Assembly (NCBI RefSeq): GCF_900110815.1
Contig: NZ_FOIT01000004.1
Location: 1-64,000, forward strand
Length of the DNA stretch: 64,000 nt
Reading direction: 5' to 3'
DNA from: Aliicoccus persicus
GTDB taxonomy: Bacteria > Bacillota > Bacilli > Staphylococcales > Salinicoccaceae
The position numbers were made by a program, and so were the translations under genes. The first letter of the stretch is position 1, and every line of letters starts with the position of its first letter. The notes under the pieces are model-generated. The model had not been told where the DNA came from, did not search any database, and saw only the letters and a program-made list of their open reading frames with translations. Below, piece by piece: positions 28,655 through 39,955 of this stretch.

Positions 28655-29860
28655 GTGATTTTTATCGATGTCACGTGGTCACATGATGATGACATTGCAC
28701 TCGCTGTTTCTGGCGGGGTAGATTCGAATGTCTTACTCCATCTATTAATAACGAAATATCAACATACGTTTAAGACGCTCACGTTGCTCCATGTGAATCA
28801 CCAGCAGCGTGTCGAGTCTATTGAAGAAGAATCATACATACGAGACTATGCATCAAGACATGGTCTAAAGCTGTACGTTAAACATCTTGAATTTGAAGAT
28901 GATTCATTTTCACAGTCGAAAGCCCGTGAATTGCGCTATGCGTTTTTTATGGATGTGATGGCGGGTAAGGGAATTGAACACCTCCTCACCGCACATCATC
29001 TGGATGATGATTATGAAACGATTGCGCTTCAGCTCTTTTCAGGACGTACACCGATTGGCATTGCACCATCGCGTCAGATGGATGATATCACCATTCATCG
29101 TCCGCTCATTCATATGAGGAAAGACACGCTTTATACGTACGCAGAAAAACATCACGTTCGATATTTTGAAGACGTGACGAATCGTGAGGATAATTACACT
29201 CGAAATTTCATGCGAAATCAAATATTGTCAAAGATTGATGGACATCCACATCTGTCGGTATCGTCACTAAGTGAGATTCGTGATGATTACCAAGCAATTG
29301 AAGCCGTTCTTGCAAAACATTTTGCACATATTACAGACTCGATCTCGCGCAGGACCTTCGTTAACCTGACAGAACTTGAACAGATTTTTGTACTACGTAA
29401 ACTTTCAGGAGACACATCTCTTTCACGTAAATACGCGAAAGAAATAGCTAAAGTTGCTAACGATGACACATCAAATGCAGCATTTGTTGTCAGTGAAGAG
29501 ACGATTGTGATTGCATATGATTCAATTTACGTAAAAGATAAAAGAGCGTCAGATACAGCATTGGAAATCACAGCATCCGGACGACATAAATTCAACGATT
29601 ACATCATCGACGTCGACGCGTCGATATTACCGATTCATGTACGTACACAAGAACCGGGCGATAAAATTCCCTTAGATTTTGGTACGAAAAAAGTGGCGAG
29701 GATTTTTATCGATGCGAAAGTGCCAACAGAAAAGAGAAATCATATTCCAATTATTACAAATACATTGGGTGAAATTATTGCGGTCGGTGTAATGTATAAT
29801 ATAATTGATAGGGACTTATTAAATATAGAGAGGATGACAATAGATGACACTGAGAAATGA
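28655..29860 (+). CDS. tilS: tRNA(Ile)-lysidine synthase
   Basis: TilS converts C34 of the tRNA-Ile with CAU anticodon to lysidine, so that it reads AUA. The 401 residues carry the ATP-pyrophosphatase P-loop ALAVSGGVDSNVLL (about 16-29), the LLHVNHQQR and TAHHLDDDYET motifs, and a C-terminal domain with RTQEPGDKI and VARIFIDAKVP. The only plausible start is GTG at 28655, which directly overlaps the AAGGTG ribosome site; no ATG fits upstream of the P-loop. It overlaps hpt by 17 nt. Confidence 0.94.
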   Translation: MIFIDVTWSHDDDIALAVSGGVDSNVLLHLLITKYQHTFKTLTLLHVNHQQRVESIEEESYIRDYASRHGLKLYVKHLEFEDDSFSQSKARELRYAFFMDVMAGKGIEHLLTAHHLDDDYETIALQLFSGRTPIGIAPSRQMDDITIHRPLIHMRKDTLYTYAEKHHVRYFEDVTNREDNYTRNFMRNQILSKIDGHPHLSVSSLSEIRDDYQAIEAVLAKHFAHITDSISRRTFVNLTELEQIFVLRKLSGDTSLSRKYAKEIAKVANDDTSNAAFVVSEETIVIAYDSIYVKDKRASDTALEITASGRHKFNDYIIDVDASILPIHVRTQEPGDKIPLDFGTKKVARIFIDAKVPTEKRNHIPIITNTLGEIIAVGVMYNIIDRDLLNIERMTIDDTEK

Positions 29861-30383
29861 TATAAGTGACATTGTGCTTAGCGAAGAGAAAATTATATCG
29901 CTTGCGAAATCACTCGGTGAGAAAATTACTGAAGATTACAAGGATAAAAACCCATTGCTCGTCGGCTTGTTAAAAGGGTCAATCATGTTTATGGGTGACC
30001 TTATTAAATATATCGATACACATGTAGAAATTGATTTTATGGATGTGTCGAGCTACTCGGGTACAAAATCGTCTGGTGATGTGAAAATCATTAAGGATTT
30101 AAACCAATCGGTAGAAGACCGTCATATTTTATTTGTTGAAGATATCATTGATACGGGTCAAACATTAAACGCAATCATTGATCTTATTGAATATCGAAAA
30201 GCGGCTTCTGTTGAGATTGTAACTTTACTCGATAAACCAGCAAACCGTAAAGTTGATGTAGATGTGAAGTATGTCGGTACGGAAATCCCAGATGGATTCG
30301 TCGTTGGATATGGTTTAGATTTTGATGAAAAATACCGTAATTTACCTTATATCGGGTTATTAAAACCAGAAATCTATCAATAG
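29844..30383 (+). CDS. hpt: Hypoxanthine phosphoribosyltransferase
   Basis: Hpt salvages hypoxanthine and guanine with PRPP. In Bacillus it also binds FtsH and TilS and helps regulate ftsH. The 179 residues have LVGLLKGSIMFMGDL (about 37-51), SYSGTKSSGD and the PRPP loop FVEDIIDTGQTL (about 97-108). The ATG follows GAGAGGATG inside the end of tilS. The tilS-hpt-ftsH order is conserved, and ftsH begins 85 nt later. Confidence 0.96.
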   Translation: MTLRNDISDIVLSEEKIISLAKSLGEKITEDYKDKNPLLVGLLKGSIMFMGDLIKYIDTHVEIDFMDVSSYSGTKSSGDVKIIKDLNQSVEDRHILFVEDIIDTGQTLNAIIDLIEYRKAASVEIVTLLDKPANRKVDVDVKYVGTEIPDGFVVGYGLDFDEKYRNLPYIGLLKPEIYQ

Positions 30384-30468
30384 TTCGAAATCGAGCTCAA
30401 ACAGTGGCACTAGATAAGTTAAATATGTTATTATTTTTTTTAGTTGTATTAGAAATGGAGGTTTATGG

Positions 30469-32550
30469 ATGCCTAAGAACTCAGGCCGTAACATTATCCT
30501 GTTAATTATTTTAGCAGTCGTTATGTACGGTATTTTCGCAGCGATTAGTGGAGATTCCACATTAGAAGAAGAAATACAATATAATGAATTTGTCCAACAC
30601 CTAGAGTCAGGTAAGATTGCAGAGCTAACGATTCAACCTGAAAATAGTGTTTATCTTGTCGAAGGACGATTAGCATCACAAGAAGAGAATGAATCCTTTA
30701 GAACTGTTATACCATACAATAGTCAACATGATTTAGATTCTATTACTGAACAGGCAAGAGGTCAGGAAGGCTTAACATTTAATGTTGTACCCGCAACAGA
30801 ACCAAGCCCGTGGATGAACATCCTCATCTTAATGATTCCTATCTTAATTATTCTATTCTTATTCTTATTCCTCATGGGTCAGTCACAAGGTGGTGGCGGC
30901 GGTGGTAACCGCATGATGAACTTCGGTAAGTCGAAAGCGAAGTTATATGACCAAAGTAAGAAGAAAGTATTATTCAAAGATGTTGCAGGTGCAGATGAAG
31001 AGAAGCAAGAGCTTATTGAAGTTGTTGATTTCTTAAAAGATCACCGTCGATTTGAACGCATCGGGGCACGTGTACCAAAAGGTGTTCTACTCGTAGGTCC
31101 ACCGGGTACTGGTAAAACGTTACTCGCGAAAGCAGTCGCGGGGGAAAGTGGCGTACCATTCTTCTCAATCTCGGGTTCTGACTTCGTAGAAATGTTTGTC
31201 GGTGTCGGGGCGAGCCGTGTGCGAGATTTATTTGAAAACGCAAAGAAAAATGCGCCATGTATTATCTTTATAGATGAAATAGATGCTGTTGGTCGTCAGC
31301 GTGGTGCTGGTGTTGGTGGGGGTCACGATGAGCGTGAACAAACACTTAACCAGTTACTCGTTGAGATGGATGGTTTCGGTGAAAACGAAGGTATTATTAT
31401 GATTGCAGCGACGAACCGTCAGGACATTTTAGACCCTGCGTTACTTCGTCCAGGTCGTTTTGACCGTCAAATCCCAGTTGGTCGTCCAGATGTTAAAGGA
31501 CGTGAAGCGGTACTTAAAGTACATGCGAGAAACAAGCCACTTGATTCGACAGTTGACTTAAAAGCAATCGCAGCGAGAACACCAGGATTCTCTGGTGCAG
31601 ACTTAGAAAACTTATTAAATGAAGCAGCACTCGTTGCAGCGCGTCGTGATAAGACGAAAATTGACATGCGTGATGTCGATGAAGCAACAGACCGTGTCAT
31701 AGCAGGTCCAGCGAAAAAGAACCGCGTTATTTCGAAGAAAGAACGCAACATCGTTGCCTATCACGAGGCCGGACATACGATTATCGGTATGGTGCTAGAC
31801 GATGCAGAAGCGGTTCACAAAGTAACGATTGTTCCACGTGGTCAAGCAGGTGGTTATGCCGTTATGTTACCGAAAGAAGACCGTTACTTTATGACAAAAC
31901 CTGAGCTTGAAGACAAGATTGTCGGATTGCTTGCGGGTCGTGTGGCGGAAGAAATTACATTTGGCGAAGTCTCAACTGGTGCTCACAATGACTTCCAACG
32001 TTCAACTGCAATCGCACGCAGCATGGTAACTGAGTACGGTATGAGCGACCGCATCGGTCCAATCCAATTTACGGATAGTAACAACAATGTATTCCTTGGT
32101 AAAGAAATGGGTTCAGGCAACAATTTCTCAGATAAAATTGCCTACGAAATCGACCAAGAAATTCAAGATATTACAAAACGTCTATACGATAAATGTCGTG
32201 ATATTTTAACAGAACATCAAGAACAATTGAATCTAATTGCTGAAACTTTACTTGAAGTTGAAACATTAGATCGTGAACAAATCGAGTCATTATTCAACGA
32301 TGGTGTATTACCAGAACGCGTTTACGAGTCTGATGCAGACAAGGAAGAAGAAATCGGCAAGAGCTATGAAGACGTGAAAAAAGAGCTTCATGAAGATGAA
32401 GCGGATCCCGATGAGGATGATGAAACGTCTGAGGAAACTGAAGTTGAAACTGAAACGACAAATTTACCTGAAGACGCTACACATGAACCAAATGAAGTCG
32501 ACGCGCCAGGTGAAGAAAATGAACAAGATGAGTCAAATAGAAAAGACTAG
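30469..32550 (+). CDS. ftsH: ATP-dependent zinc metalloprotease FtsH
   Basis: FtsH is a membrane-anchored AAA+ protease that degrades membrane and regulatory proteins. The 693 residues show two membrane segments (about 7-26 and 106-126), Walker A GPPGTGKT (about 207-214), Walker [13 protein letters not shown], the second region of homology RPGRFDRQ, and the zinc site HEAGH (about 427-431). The C-terminal 80 residues are very acidic, as in staphylococcal FtsH. The ATG follows GGAGG. A hairpin closes the transcript before hslO. Confidence 0.97.
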   Translation: MPKNSGRNIILLIILAVVMYGIFAAISGDSTLEEEIQYNEFVQHLESGKIAELTIQPENSVYLVEGRLASQEENESFRTVIPYNSQHDLDSITEQARGQEGLTFNVVPATEPSPWMNILILMIPILIILFLFLFLMGQSQGGGGGGNRMMNFGKSKAKLYDQSKKKVLFKDVAGADEEKQELIEVVDFLKDHRRFERIGARVPKGVLLVGPPGTGKTLLAKAVAGESGVPFFSISGSDFVEMFVGVGASRVRDLFENAKKNAPCIIFIDEIDAVGRQRGAGVGGGHDEREQTLNQLLVEMDGFGENEGIIMIAATNRQDILDPALLRPGRFDRQIPVGRPDVKGREAVLKVHARNKPLDSTVDLKAIAARTPGFSGADLENLLNEAALVAARRDKTKIDMRDVDEATDRVIAGPAKKNRVISKKERNIVAYHEAGHTIIGMVLDDAEAVHKVTIVPRGQAGGYAVMLPKEDRYFMTKPELEDKIVGLLAGRVAEEITFGEVSTGAHNDFQRSTAIARSMVTEYGMSDRIGPIQFTDSNNNVFLGKEMGSGNNFSDKIAYEIDQEIQDITKRLYDKCRDILTEHQEQLNLIAETLLEVETLDREQIESLFNDGVLPERVYESDADKEEEIGKSYEDVKKELHEDEADPDEDDETSEETEVETETTNLPEDATHEPNEVDAPGEENEQDESNRKD

Positions 32551-32567
32551 TCTAGTGTAACCACAAC

Positions 32568-32598
32568 AAAGCTGTCTCGTATGAGACAGCTTTAATTA
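32568..32598 (+). terminator. Intrinsic terminator of ftsH
   Basis: A perfect 11-bp stem (AAAGCTGTCTC with GAGACAGCTTT) and a 4-nt loop; the T-tract is short. Confidence 0.8.
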
Positions 32599-32614
32599 TG
32601 GAAGGAGACTAATA

Positions 32615-33481
32615 ATGAGTGACTATTTAATTAGAGGTATTGGAGAAGGTTTCCGAGTACTTGCTGTTGATTCAACAGAAATCGTGAACGAAGCAGTCAG
32701 ACGTCATGGCACATTACCGACTGCATCAGCAGCTTTTGGTCGTGCGTTAACAATGGGCGTTATTATGGGTTCAATGTTAAAAAATGAGGAAAAAGTAACG
32801 GTGACGATTCAAGGTGGCGGACCGATTGGTGCCATCGTTATTGATAGTAATGCAAAAGGACATGTACGTGGTTACATCGGCAATCCGCATGTTCACTTTG
32901 AATTAAACGACCATGGAAAACTTGATGTGGCACGTGCTGTTGGTACAGAAGGACACATCAACGTAACGAAAGATATCGGATTAAAAGAGAACTTTATCGG
33001 CTCGACAGAAATTATTTCTGGTGAACTTGCCGAAGACTTCAGTTTCTATTTCTATTCGAGTGAACAGGTGCCTTCAATCGTTGCGCTTGGTGTTCTTGTT
33101 AATCCGGATAATACGATTAAAGCGGCAGGTGGATACATCATCCAAGTAATGCCGGATGCAACAGAAGAGCGTATCAATGAACTTCAAGAGATGTCGAAGT
33201 CATTCCGTCCAGTTTCTCAGCTGATTGATGAAGGATTGAAGCCGGAAGCGATTATCAATACATTAATCGGTGAAGATGCGTGGAGAAAACTCAGTGAAAT
33301 GCCAGTGTCATTCCAGTGTAACTGTAGCAAAGAACGCTTCTTAGATGCGATTTCATCACTTGATCCAACTGAAATTATGAAGATGATTCAAGAAGATGGT
33401 GGTGCGGAGGTCGATTGTCATTTCTGCCGTAACAAAATTTGGATCGATAAGACAGAGCTTGGTCAGTTGATCCAAAGATAA
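32615..33481 (+). CDS. hslO: Redox-regulated chaperone Hsp33
   Basis: Hsp33 is a holdase activated by oxidative unfolding. The 288-residue protein carries the zinc-binding redox switch near its C-terminus: CNC (about residues 234-236) and CHFC (about 267-270). The N-terminal domain has TGMGS-like MGVIMGSMLK and GGGPIGAI. It follows ftsH as in Staphylococcus. In that genus and in Bacillus cysK lies between hslO and the folate genes; here only 173 non-coding bases follow. Confidence 0.95.
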   Translation: MSDYLIRGIGEGFRVLAVDSTEIVNEAVRRHGTLPTASAAFGRALTMGVIMGSMLKNEEKVTVTIQGGGPIGAIVIDSNAKGHVRGYIGNPHVHFELNDHGKLDVARAVGTEGHINVTKDIGLKENFIGSTEIISGELAEDFSFYFYSSEQVPSIVALGVLVNPDNTIKAAGGYIIQVMPDATEERINELQEMSKSFRPVSQLIDEGLKPEAIINTLIGEDAWRKLSEMPVSFQCNCSKERFLDAISSLDPTEIMKMIQEDGGAEVDCHFCRNKIWIDKTELGQLIQR

Positions 33482-33501
33482 GTGCAGTGATTTAAATACT
33501 T

Positions 33502-33557
33502 GAGCCGTGCAGTTGAGTCATCATAATGACCTCAATTGTTCGGTTCTTTCTGTTTTA
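33502..33557 (+). terminator. Intrinsic terminator of hslO
   Basis: A long interrupted hairpin: outer GAGCCG with CGGTTC and inner GTTGAGTCAT with ATGACCTCAAT, followed by TTTCTGTTTT. Confidence 0.8.
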
Positions 33558-33602
33558 AGTTGAAACATCGTTTAAATCATGAATTAGAAATACGGTGAAA
33601 CA

Positions 33603-33611
33603 TGTTATAAT
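33603..33611 (+). promoter_or_regulatory. Extended -10 promoter of the folate operon
   Basis: TGTTATAAT is a perfect -10 box with the TG extension; the -35 region is weak. It lies 44 nt before the folP start and fits an operon start after the hslO terminator. Confidence 0.6.
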
Positions 33612-33651
33612 TAAGGCATTCTGAAACAATATATTATTTAAAAGGTGATAA

Positions 33652-34436
<785 letters not shown>

Positions 34437-34437
<1 letters not shown>

Positions 34438-34802
34438 TGGATATCATCAATGTGAATGGTATAAAAGTTTATGGTTACCACGGTGCACTAAACGCAGAAC
34501 GTGAAATCGGTCAGTACTTTATCATCGATGTCTCACTATACTTAGACTTGATGTCAGCGAGTAAAACAGACGCTTTGGATGAGACAATAAATTACGCGGA
34601 AGTTTATCAGTTAATAGAAACTGATGTAAAAAATAATCCTGTCAATCTAATCGAACATTTGGGTGGACGCATTATTGATCAGCTGTTTACCACATATGAT
34701 AAAATAAACGAGATTAAACTCACAGTGACAAAACCAAGTCCGCCAATCGATGGGCATTACGACAATGTGAGTGTCACATTAAACAGAAAGCGAGTGAGTT
34801 GA
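34437..34802 (+). CDS. folB: Dihydroneopterin aldolase
   Basis: FolB cleaves dihydroneopterin to hydroxymethyl-dihydropterin. The 121-residue protein is of normal length and has GYHGALNAEREIGQYF (about 12-27), the NYAEVYQ motif (about 54-60) and the LIEHLGG segment (about 72-78) with the catalytic-site glutamate. It overlaps folP by one base and folK by one base, so the three are translationally coupled. Confidence 0.95.
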
Positions 34803-35269
34803 TGGCACAAGTCTTCTTAGGACTCGGAAGTAACATTGGCAACCGTGTAGGAAACTTAGATGAAGCGATTGAAAAGCTGGATTCGCATGAGAATATCTCA
34901 GTGGTTAGGCAGTCCAGCATCATCGAAACAGAACCATATGGTCATGTAGAGCAGGACAAATTTATGAATATGTGTATTGAAATCAATACGAATTTAAGCC
35001 CAGTCAGCTTGCTCGATGCCGTGCTTGATATCGAACAACAGATGGGACGTGTGCGTATTGAGACGTGGGGACCACGCAATATCGACATCGATATCTTACT
35101 CTACGAGGACCTAGAAATCGATTTGCAAGACTTACAAATTCCTCATGGTGAGCTCCAGAAGAGAATGTTTGTGCTCGAGCCACTTGCAGAAATTGCACCG
35201 AACTTTATTCACCCAGTGTTTAAAGAAAGTATTAAAACATTAAAGCAAAGACTTGAACAATCTGAATAA
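34802..35269 (+). CDS. folK: 2-amino-4-hydroxy-6-hydroxymethyldihydropteridine pyrophosphokinase
   Basis: FolK transfers pyrophosphate from ATP to hydroxymethyl-dihydropterin, giving the FolP substrate. The 155 residues start AQVFLGLGSNIGNR, and contain VEQDKFMNMCIEI and the signature RxxxWGPRNIDIDILLY (about 83-99, here RIETWGPRNIDIDILLY), then HGELQKRMFVLEPLAEIAP. The ATG at 34802 overlaps the folB stop; an in-frame TTG lies one codon earlier. Confidence 0.95.
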   Translation: MAQVFLGLGSNIGNRVGNLDEAIEKLDSHENISVVRQSSIIETEPYGHVEQDKFMNMCIEINTNLSPVSLLDAVLDIEQQMGRVRIETWGPRNIDIDILLYEDLEIDLQDLQIPHGELQKRMFVLEPLAEIAPNFIHPVFKESIKTLKQRLEQSE

Positions 35270-36787
<1,518 letters not shown>

Positions 36788-36820
36788 GATATTTGATAGG
36801 GGTTTCTGAATTATTTGTTG

Positions 36821-37089
36821 CCGTGCTTACTCGGGTTGAAAATATGCCGTGAGTAAGCACGGGTTTTGATTTCGTGCTAACTCAGGAGTGAAAAGTGCTG
36901 TGAGTAAGCACGGTTTGCCAATTGGGTCTGGAAAATGGTCATGAATTGGCAATGCGAATCTATCTGCGTGTCTGTGAGTAAGTCTCATTGGAACGTAAAG
37001 TGTGTGGCAGGTCCGAAACATCCGATTTGCCGCACATTTTGATTATCAGAGTGGGACTCCCAAGAAAAAAACAAACCTTGAGTCCCACT
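36821..37089. repeat. Mosaic of six palindromic repeat modules
   Basis: The gene-free region after lysS is packed with palindromes. In order: CCGTGCTTACTC / GAGTAAGCACGG (36821-36862, perfect 12 bp); CGTGCTAACTCA / TGAGTAAGCACG (36873-36912, one mismatch); TTGCCAATT / AATTGGCAA (36915-36952, perfect); one unit of the 41-bp repeat (36964-36999, with the tail of a previous unit before it); TGTGTGGCA / TGCCGCACA (37001-37036, related to the 51-bp repeat); AGTGGGACTC / GAGTCCCACT (37050-37089, perfect). The first could act as a lysS terminator, as GGGTTTTG follows it. Confidence 0.9.
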
Positions 37090-37156
37090 AATCACCGGAT
37101 AACTATTAGCCAACCACTCACCAACAATTCCCCAATCCACACCACCAAAATTCCTG

Positions 37157-37185
37157 TTGACCAAACATCATTTATATTGTATTAT
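37157..37185 (+). promoter_or_regulatory. Promoter of the tRNA cluster
   Basis: TTGACC (37157-37162), 17-nt spacer, TATTAT (37180-37185), 30 nt before the first tRNA. Confidence 0.75.
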
Positions 37186-37215
37186 TTATAAAGTTGATAC
37201 AAATATTCAAATAAC

Positions 37216-37291
37216 GGAGAATTAGCTCAGCTGGGAGAGCATCTGCCTTACAAGCAGAGGGTCGGCGGTTCGATCCCGTCATTCTCCACCA
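37216..37291 (+). tRNA. tRNA-Val (anticodon TAC)
   Basis: A complete cloverleaf: acceptor GGAGAAT with ATTCTCC, anticodon loop CTTACAA with TAC at 37249-37251, T-loop TTCGATC, and encoded CCA. Confidence 0.96.
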
Positions 37292-37316
37292 TTACAAATA
37301 TACAAATATGTATTGA

Positions 37317-37391
37317 GCGGAAGTAGTTCAGTGGTAGAACACCACCTTGCCAAGGTGGGGGTCGCGGGTTCGAATCCCGTCTTCCGCTCCA
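37317..37391 (+). tRNA. tRNA-Gly (anticodon GCC)
   Basis: Acceptor GCGGAAG pairs with CTTCCGC; anticodon GCC at 37349-37351 in loop TTGCCAA; T-loop TTCGAAT; CCA is encoded. Confidence 0.96.
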
Positions 37392-37398
37392 TTTTTAT

Positions 37399-37484
37399 GC
37401 CGGGGTGGCGGAACTGGCAGACGCACAGGACTTAAAATCCTGCGATAAGTGATTATCGTACCGGTTCGATTCCGGTCCTCGGCA
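37399..37484 (+). tRNA. tRNA-Leu (anticodon TAA)
   Basis: Acceptor GCCGGGG pairs with CCTCGGC (one G-U); anticodon TAA at 37433-37435; a long variable arm (about GATAAGTGATTATC) marks a class II tRNA; no CCA is encoded. Confidence 0.95.
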
Positions 37485-37506
37485 TGTTTTTTAATTACAT
37501 AATCTC

Positions 37507-37580
<74 letters not shown>

Positions 37581-37584
37581 CTCA

Positions 37585-37619
37585 AACACCATGCGATGGA
37601 TTTCGCGAGGTGTTTTTTT
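37585..37619. terminator. Terminator of the tRNA cluster
   Basis: AACACC pairs with GGTGTT, with an inner GCGA/TCGC stem, and runs into seven T residues. The T-run touches the 3' end of the convergent pdxR gene. Confidence 0.85.
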
Positions 37620-38931
37620 ATTGGAAAAATTCACTCAGTATTTCTTTCACTTCTTCAACGGATGATTCTCCAATACCGATCACGATGCTATCCGAATATG
37701 ACTTATCGATGGCATAATCATTGAGCGGGATCAAGTCAAATGTACGTGCACGTGCTTCTATATTTTCTCCCGGCACCCTCAACCATATGTGCATGCCGGT
37801 ATGCATCCCATGCACTTCGACTTCAGGATATTTTTCTGATAAAAAATCAGTAATCTCACGTGTTCTTTCCCGATAAATTTTTCGCATGCGGTTGATATGA
37901 CGAGTGATAAAACCTCTCTCAAAATAATGCGCAACGATATGCTGAAGGTGTCTTGGGACATCGCATGTAAAATTTTCTTGATAGTAGCGTTCTGCTAGTG
38001 ATTTAGGCAACACCATACAAGCCAAACGCAATGAAGGGAACAACACTTTTGAGAATGTCGTCATATAAATTGTTCGGTCATGTTGATCTAAGCTATGTAA
38101 AGACGGCAGCGGGTGGCCATCGTATCGAAATTCACTATCATAATCGTCTTCTATAATATATCCATTATTCGAGTTCACATACTTAAGCAGCTGAACACGT
38201 TTTTGTAAATTCAAAATCGCACCGGTCGGGAACTGATGTGATGGTGTGACATGTACGATTCTTTCGCTCACTTGATCGACATCGATACCTGTCCGTGTAA
38301 CGGGCACGGGCTTAAATGCTATGCCGTGCTTATTCAATACTTTCTTTACAACGGGATATCCTGGATCTTCGATTGAAAAACTCTCATAATCCAATAAATG
38401 CATCAATTGATCTAGTAGAAACTCAGTGGAAGGCCCAATAACGATTTGATCAATTGAGCACGTGACACCTCTGTTATTGTGCATGTACTCATAAATATTC
38501 TGCTTCAAAATTTCCTCGCCACTGTCTTCTCCCTTGTTAAGTAAAGACGCGTCTCTATACACTTCCTGGGCAATTTGTCGAAATGTATCCGCCTGAATAA
38601 TAGAAGTATCAATGGTCCCAAGTGGCAACCGTCTAACTTTCTCAGATGGCCTTTCAATAATCTCCGGATTCTTCTCCTCGAACTTCAACCCTTCAATCGT
38701 TTCTATGTAATATCCACTTTTATCCTTGCTATAGATAAGCCCTTCATCAATCAGCATCGTGTATGCATGTTCAATTGTTGTCATGCTGATGCCAAGATCA
38801 TCTTTTAACTGGCGTTTACTCGGCAATTTTTCTTCTGCACCGATCTCATGCATTAGTATTTTATCTTTAATTTGCTTATATAGTTGTTCATAAATCGGTG
38901 TGTCCGCATTACGGTCTAACGAGACAAACAT
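37618..38931 (-). CDS. pdxR: PdxR, MocR-family regulator of vitamin B6 synthesis
   Basis: PdxR is a PLP-sensing regulator that, in Gram-positive bacteria, controls pdxS(T). The 437 residues have an N-terminal GntR winged helix (PIYEQLYKQIKDKI, LPSKRQLKDDLGIS, about residues 13-75) and a C-terminal aminotransferase-fold domain. The expected PLP lysine lies in TFSKVLFPSLR (lysine at about 275). It is divergent from pdxS with 94 nt between them, the arrangement seen in Staphylococcus. GGAGGTC on the minus strand precedes the ATG. Confidence 0.92.
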   Translation of the reverse strand: MFVSLDRNADTPIYEQLYKQIKDKILMHEIGAEEKLPSKRQLKDDLGISMTTIEHAYTMLIDEGLIYSKDKSGYYIETIEGLKFEEKNPEIIERPSEKVRRLPLGTIDTSIIQADTFRQIAQEVYRDASLLNKGEDSGEEILKQNIYEYMHNNRGVTCSIDQIVIGPSTEFLLDQLMHLLDYESFSIEDPGYPVVKKVLNKHGIAFKPVPVTRTGIDVDQVSERIVHVTPSHQFPTGAILNLQKRVQLLKYVNSNNGYIIEDDYDSEFRYDGHPLPSLHSLDQHDRTIYMTTFSKVLFPSLRLACMVLPKSLAERYYQENFTCDVPRHLQHIVAHYFERGFITRHINRMRKIYRERTREITDFLSEKYPEVEVHGMHTGMHIWLRVPGENIEARARTFDLIPLNDYAIDKSYSDSIVIGIGESSVEEVKEILSEFFQ

Positions 38932-38956
38932 AATCTGACCTCCTAAATTTTATTCA

Positions 38957-38981
38957 ATCTGATTCTTATTAGAGTTCAGAT
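38957..38981. promoter_or_regulatory. Inverted repeat in the pdxR-pdxS intergenic region
   Basis: ATCTGA (38957-38962) faces TCAGAT (38976-38981) with 13 nt between. It lies midway between the divergent genes and is a candidate PdxR operator. This is inference from position; I did not recognise a known motif. Confidence 0.35.
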
Positions 38982-39025
38982 AATATTCTAAACTATATTC
39001 AATAAAGATTAAAGGAGATGTCGAA

Positions 39026-39880
39026 ATGACTGAATTTGATTTTAAATATGGCGGTGTCATCATGGATGTGGTGAATGCCCAGCAAGCAAAGATTGCTGAG
39101 GCGGCGGGTGCGGTTGCAGTAATGGCGCTCGAGCGTGTGCCATCTGATATTCGAAAAGAAGGTGGTGTTGCAAGAGCAGCGGATCCACGTATTGTTGAGG
39201 AAGTACTAAATGCAGTGTCCATTCCTGTCATGGCAAAATGTAGAATCGGTCACATCAGTGAAGCGCGTGTACTCGAATCAATGGGTGTCGATTGTATCGA
39301 TGAGTCTGAAGTACTGACGCCAGCGGATGAAGTGTATCATTTGGATAAGTCGATGTATGATGTTGGCTTTGTGTGCGGATGTAGAAACATTGGTGAGGCA
39401 GCGCGCAGGCTCGGTGAAGGTGCGAAGATGTTGCGCACGAAAGGTGAGCCAGGTACGGGGAATATCGTTGAAGCGGTACGACACATGAGAGAAGTGAATG
39501 CACAGATTAGACAGATCAAAGTGATGAATGATGATGAGCTGATGACCTACGCTAAAAATCATGGTGCACCATTTGAAGTACTCAAAGAAATTAAAACACT
39601 TGGTAAATTACCAGTATTGAACTTTGCCGCGGGTGGTGTTGCGACGCCTCAAGATGCTACGTTAATGATGGAACTTGGTGCGGATGGTGTGTTCGTCGGA
39701 TCAGGCATTTTTAAATCAGAAAATCCCGAAAAATATGCACATGCAATTGTTCAAGCAACTGCAGACTTTAAAAACTATCAATTGATAAAAGACCTCGCAA
39801 AAGATCTTGGTCCGGCGATGAGAGGACTTGATGTCAATCAACTGAGTCCAGAAAATCGGATGTCGGAGAGAGGATGGTAA
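39026..39880 (+). CDS. pdxS: Pyridoxal 5'-phosphate synthase subunit PdxS, lacking the usual N-terminal helix
   Basis: PdxS makes PLP from ribose 5-phosphate, glyceraldehyde 3-phosphate and ammonia. The 284 residues align with PdxS from [20 protein letters not shown] onward and keep the catalytic lysines (AKCRIGH about residue 71, [10 protein letters not shown] about 139). It is about ten residues short at the N-terminus: the conserved VKRGMAEMQK segment is missing. In-frame sequence upstream has no start codon, and AAGGAG fixes this start. Substitutions at conserved places ([15 protein letters not shown]) add to the divergence. pdxT, the glutaminase partner gene that normally follows, is absent; a terminator and an esterase gene follow instead. 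Confidence 0.93.
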   Translation: MTEFDFKYGGVIMDVVNAQQAKIAEAAGAVAVMALERVPSDIRKEGGVARAADPRIVEEVLNAVSIPVMAKCRIGHISEARVLESMGVDCIDESEVLTPADEVYHLDKSMYDVGFVCGCRNIGEAARRLGEGAKMLRTKGEPGTGNIVEAVRHMREVNAQIRQIKVMNDDELMTYAKNHGAPFEVLKEIKTLGKLPVLNFAAGGVATPQDATLMMELGADGVFVGSGIFKSENPEKYAHAIVQATADFKNYQLIKDLAKDLGPAMRGLDVNQLSPENRMSERGW

Positions 39881-39908
39881 CCCTTTATGGGTTACTATTT
39901 TTTTATTT
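39876..39908 (+). terminator. Intrinsic terminator of pdxS
   Basis: GTAACCC pairs with GGGTTAC around a 5-nt loop and is followed by a T-run. The pdxS stop codon lies in the left arm. Confidence 0.88.
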
Positions 39909-39955
39909 TGTTGTACATTAATAAGTGAATGAAGATTGATTTAGAGGTTGATGCG

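Noticed and set aside
37001-37089. Terminators for lysS within the repeat mosaic
   Set aside because: These two perfect palindromes lack T-tracts on either strand and match repeat modules found elsewhere, so they are listed as repeats. Only the first module at 36821 might double as a terminator.
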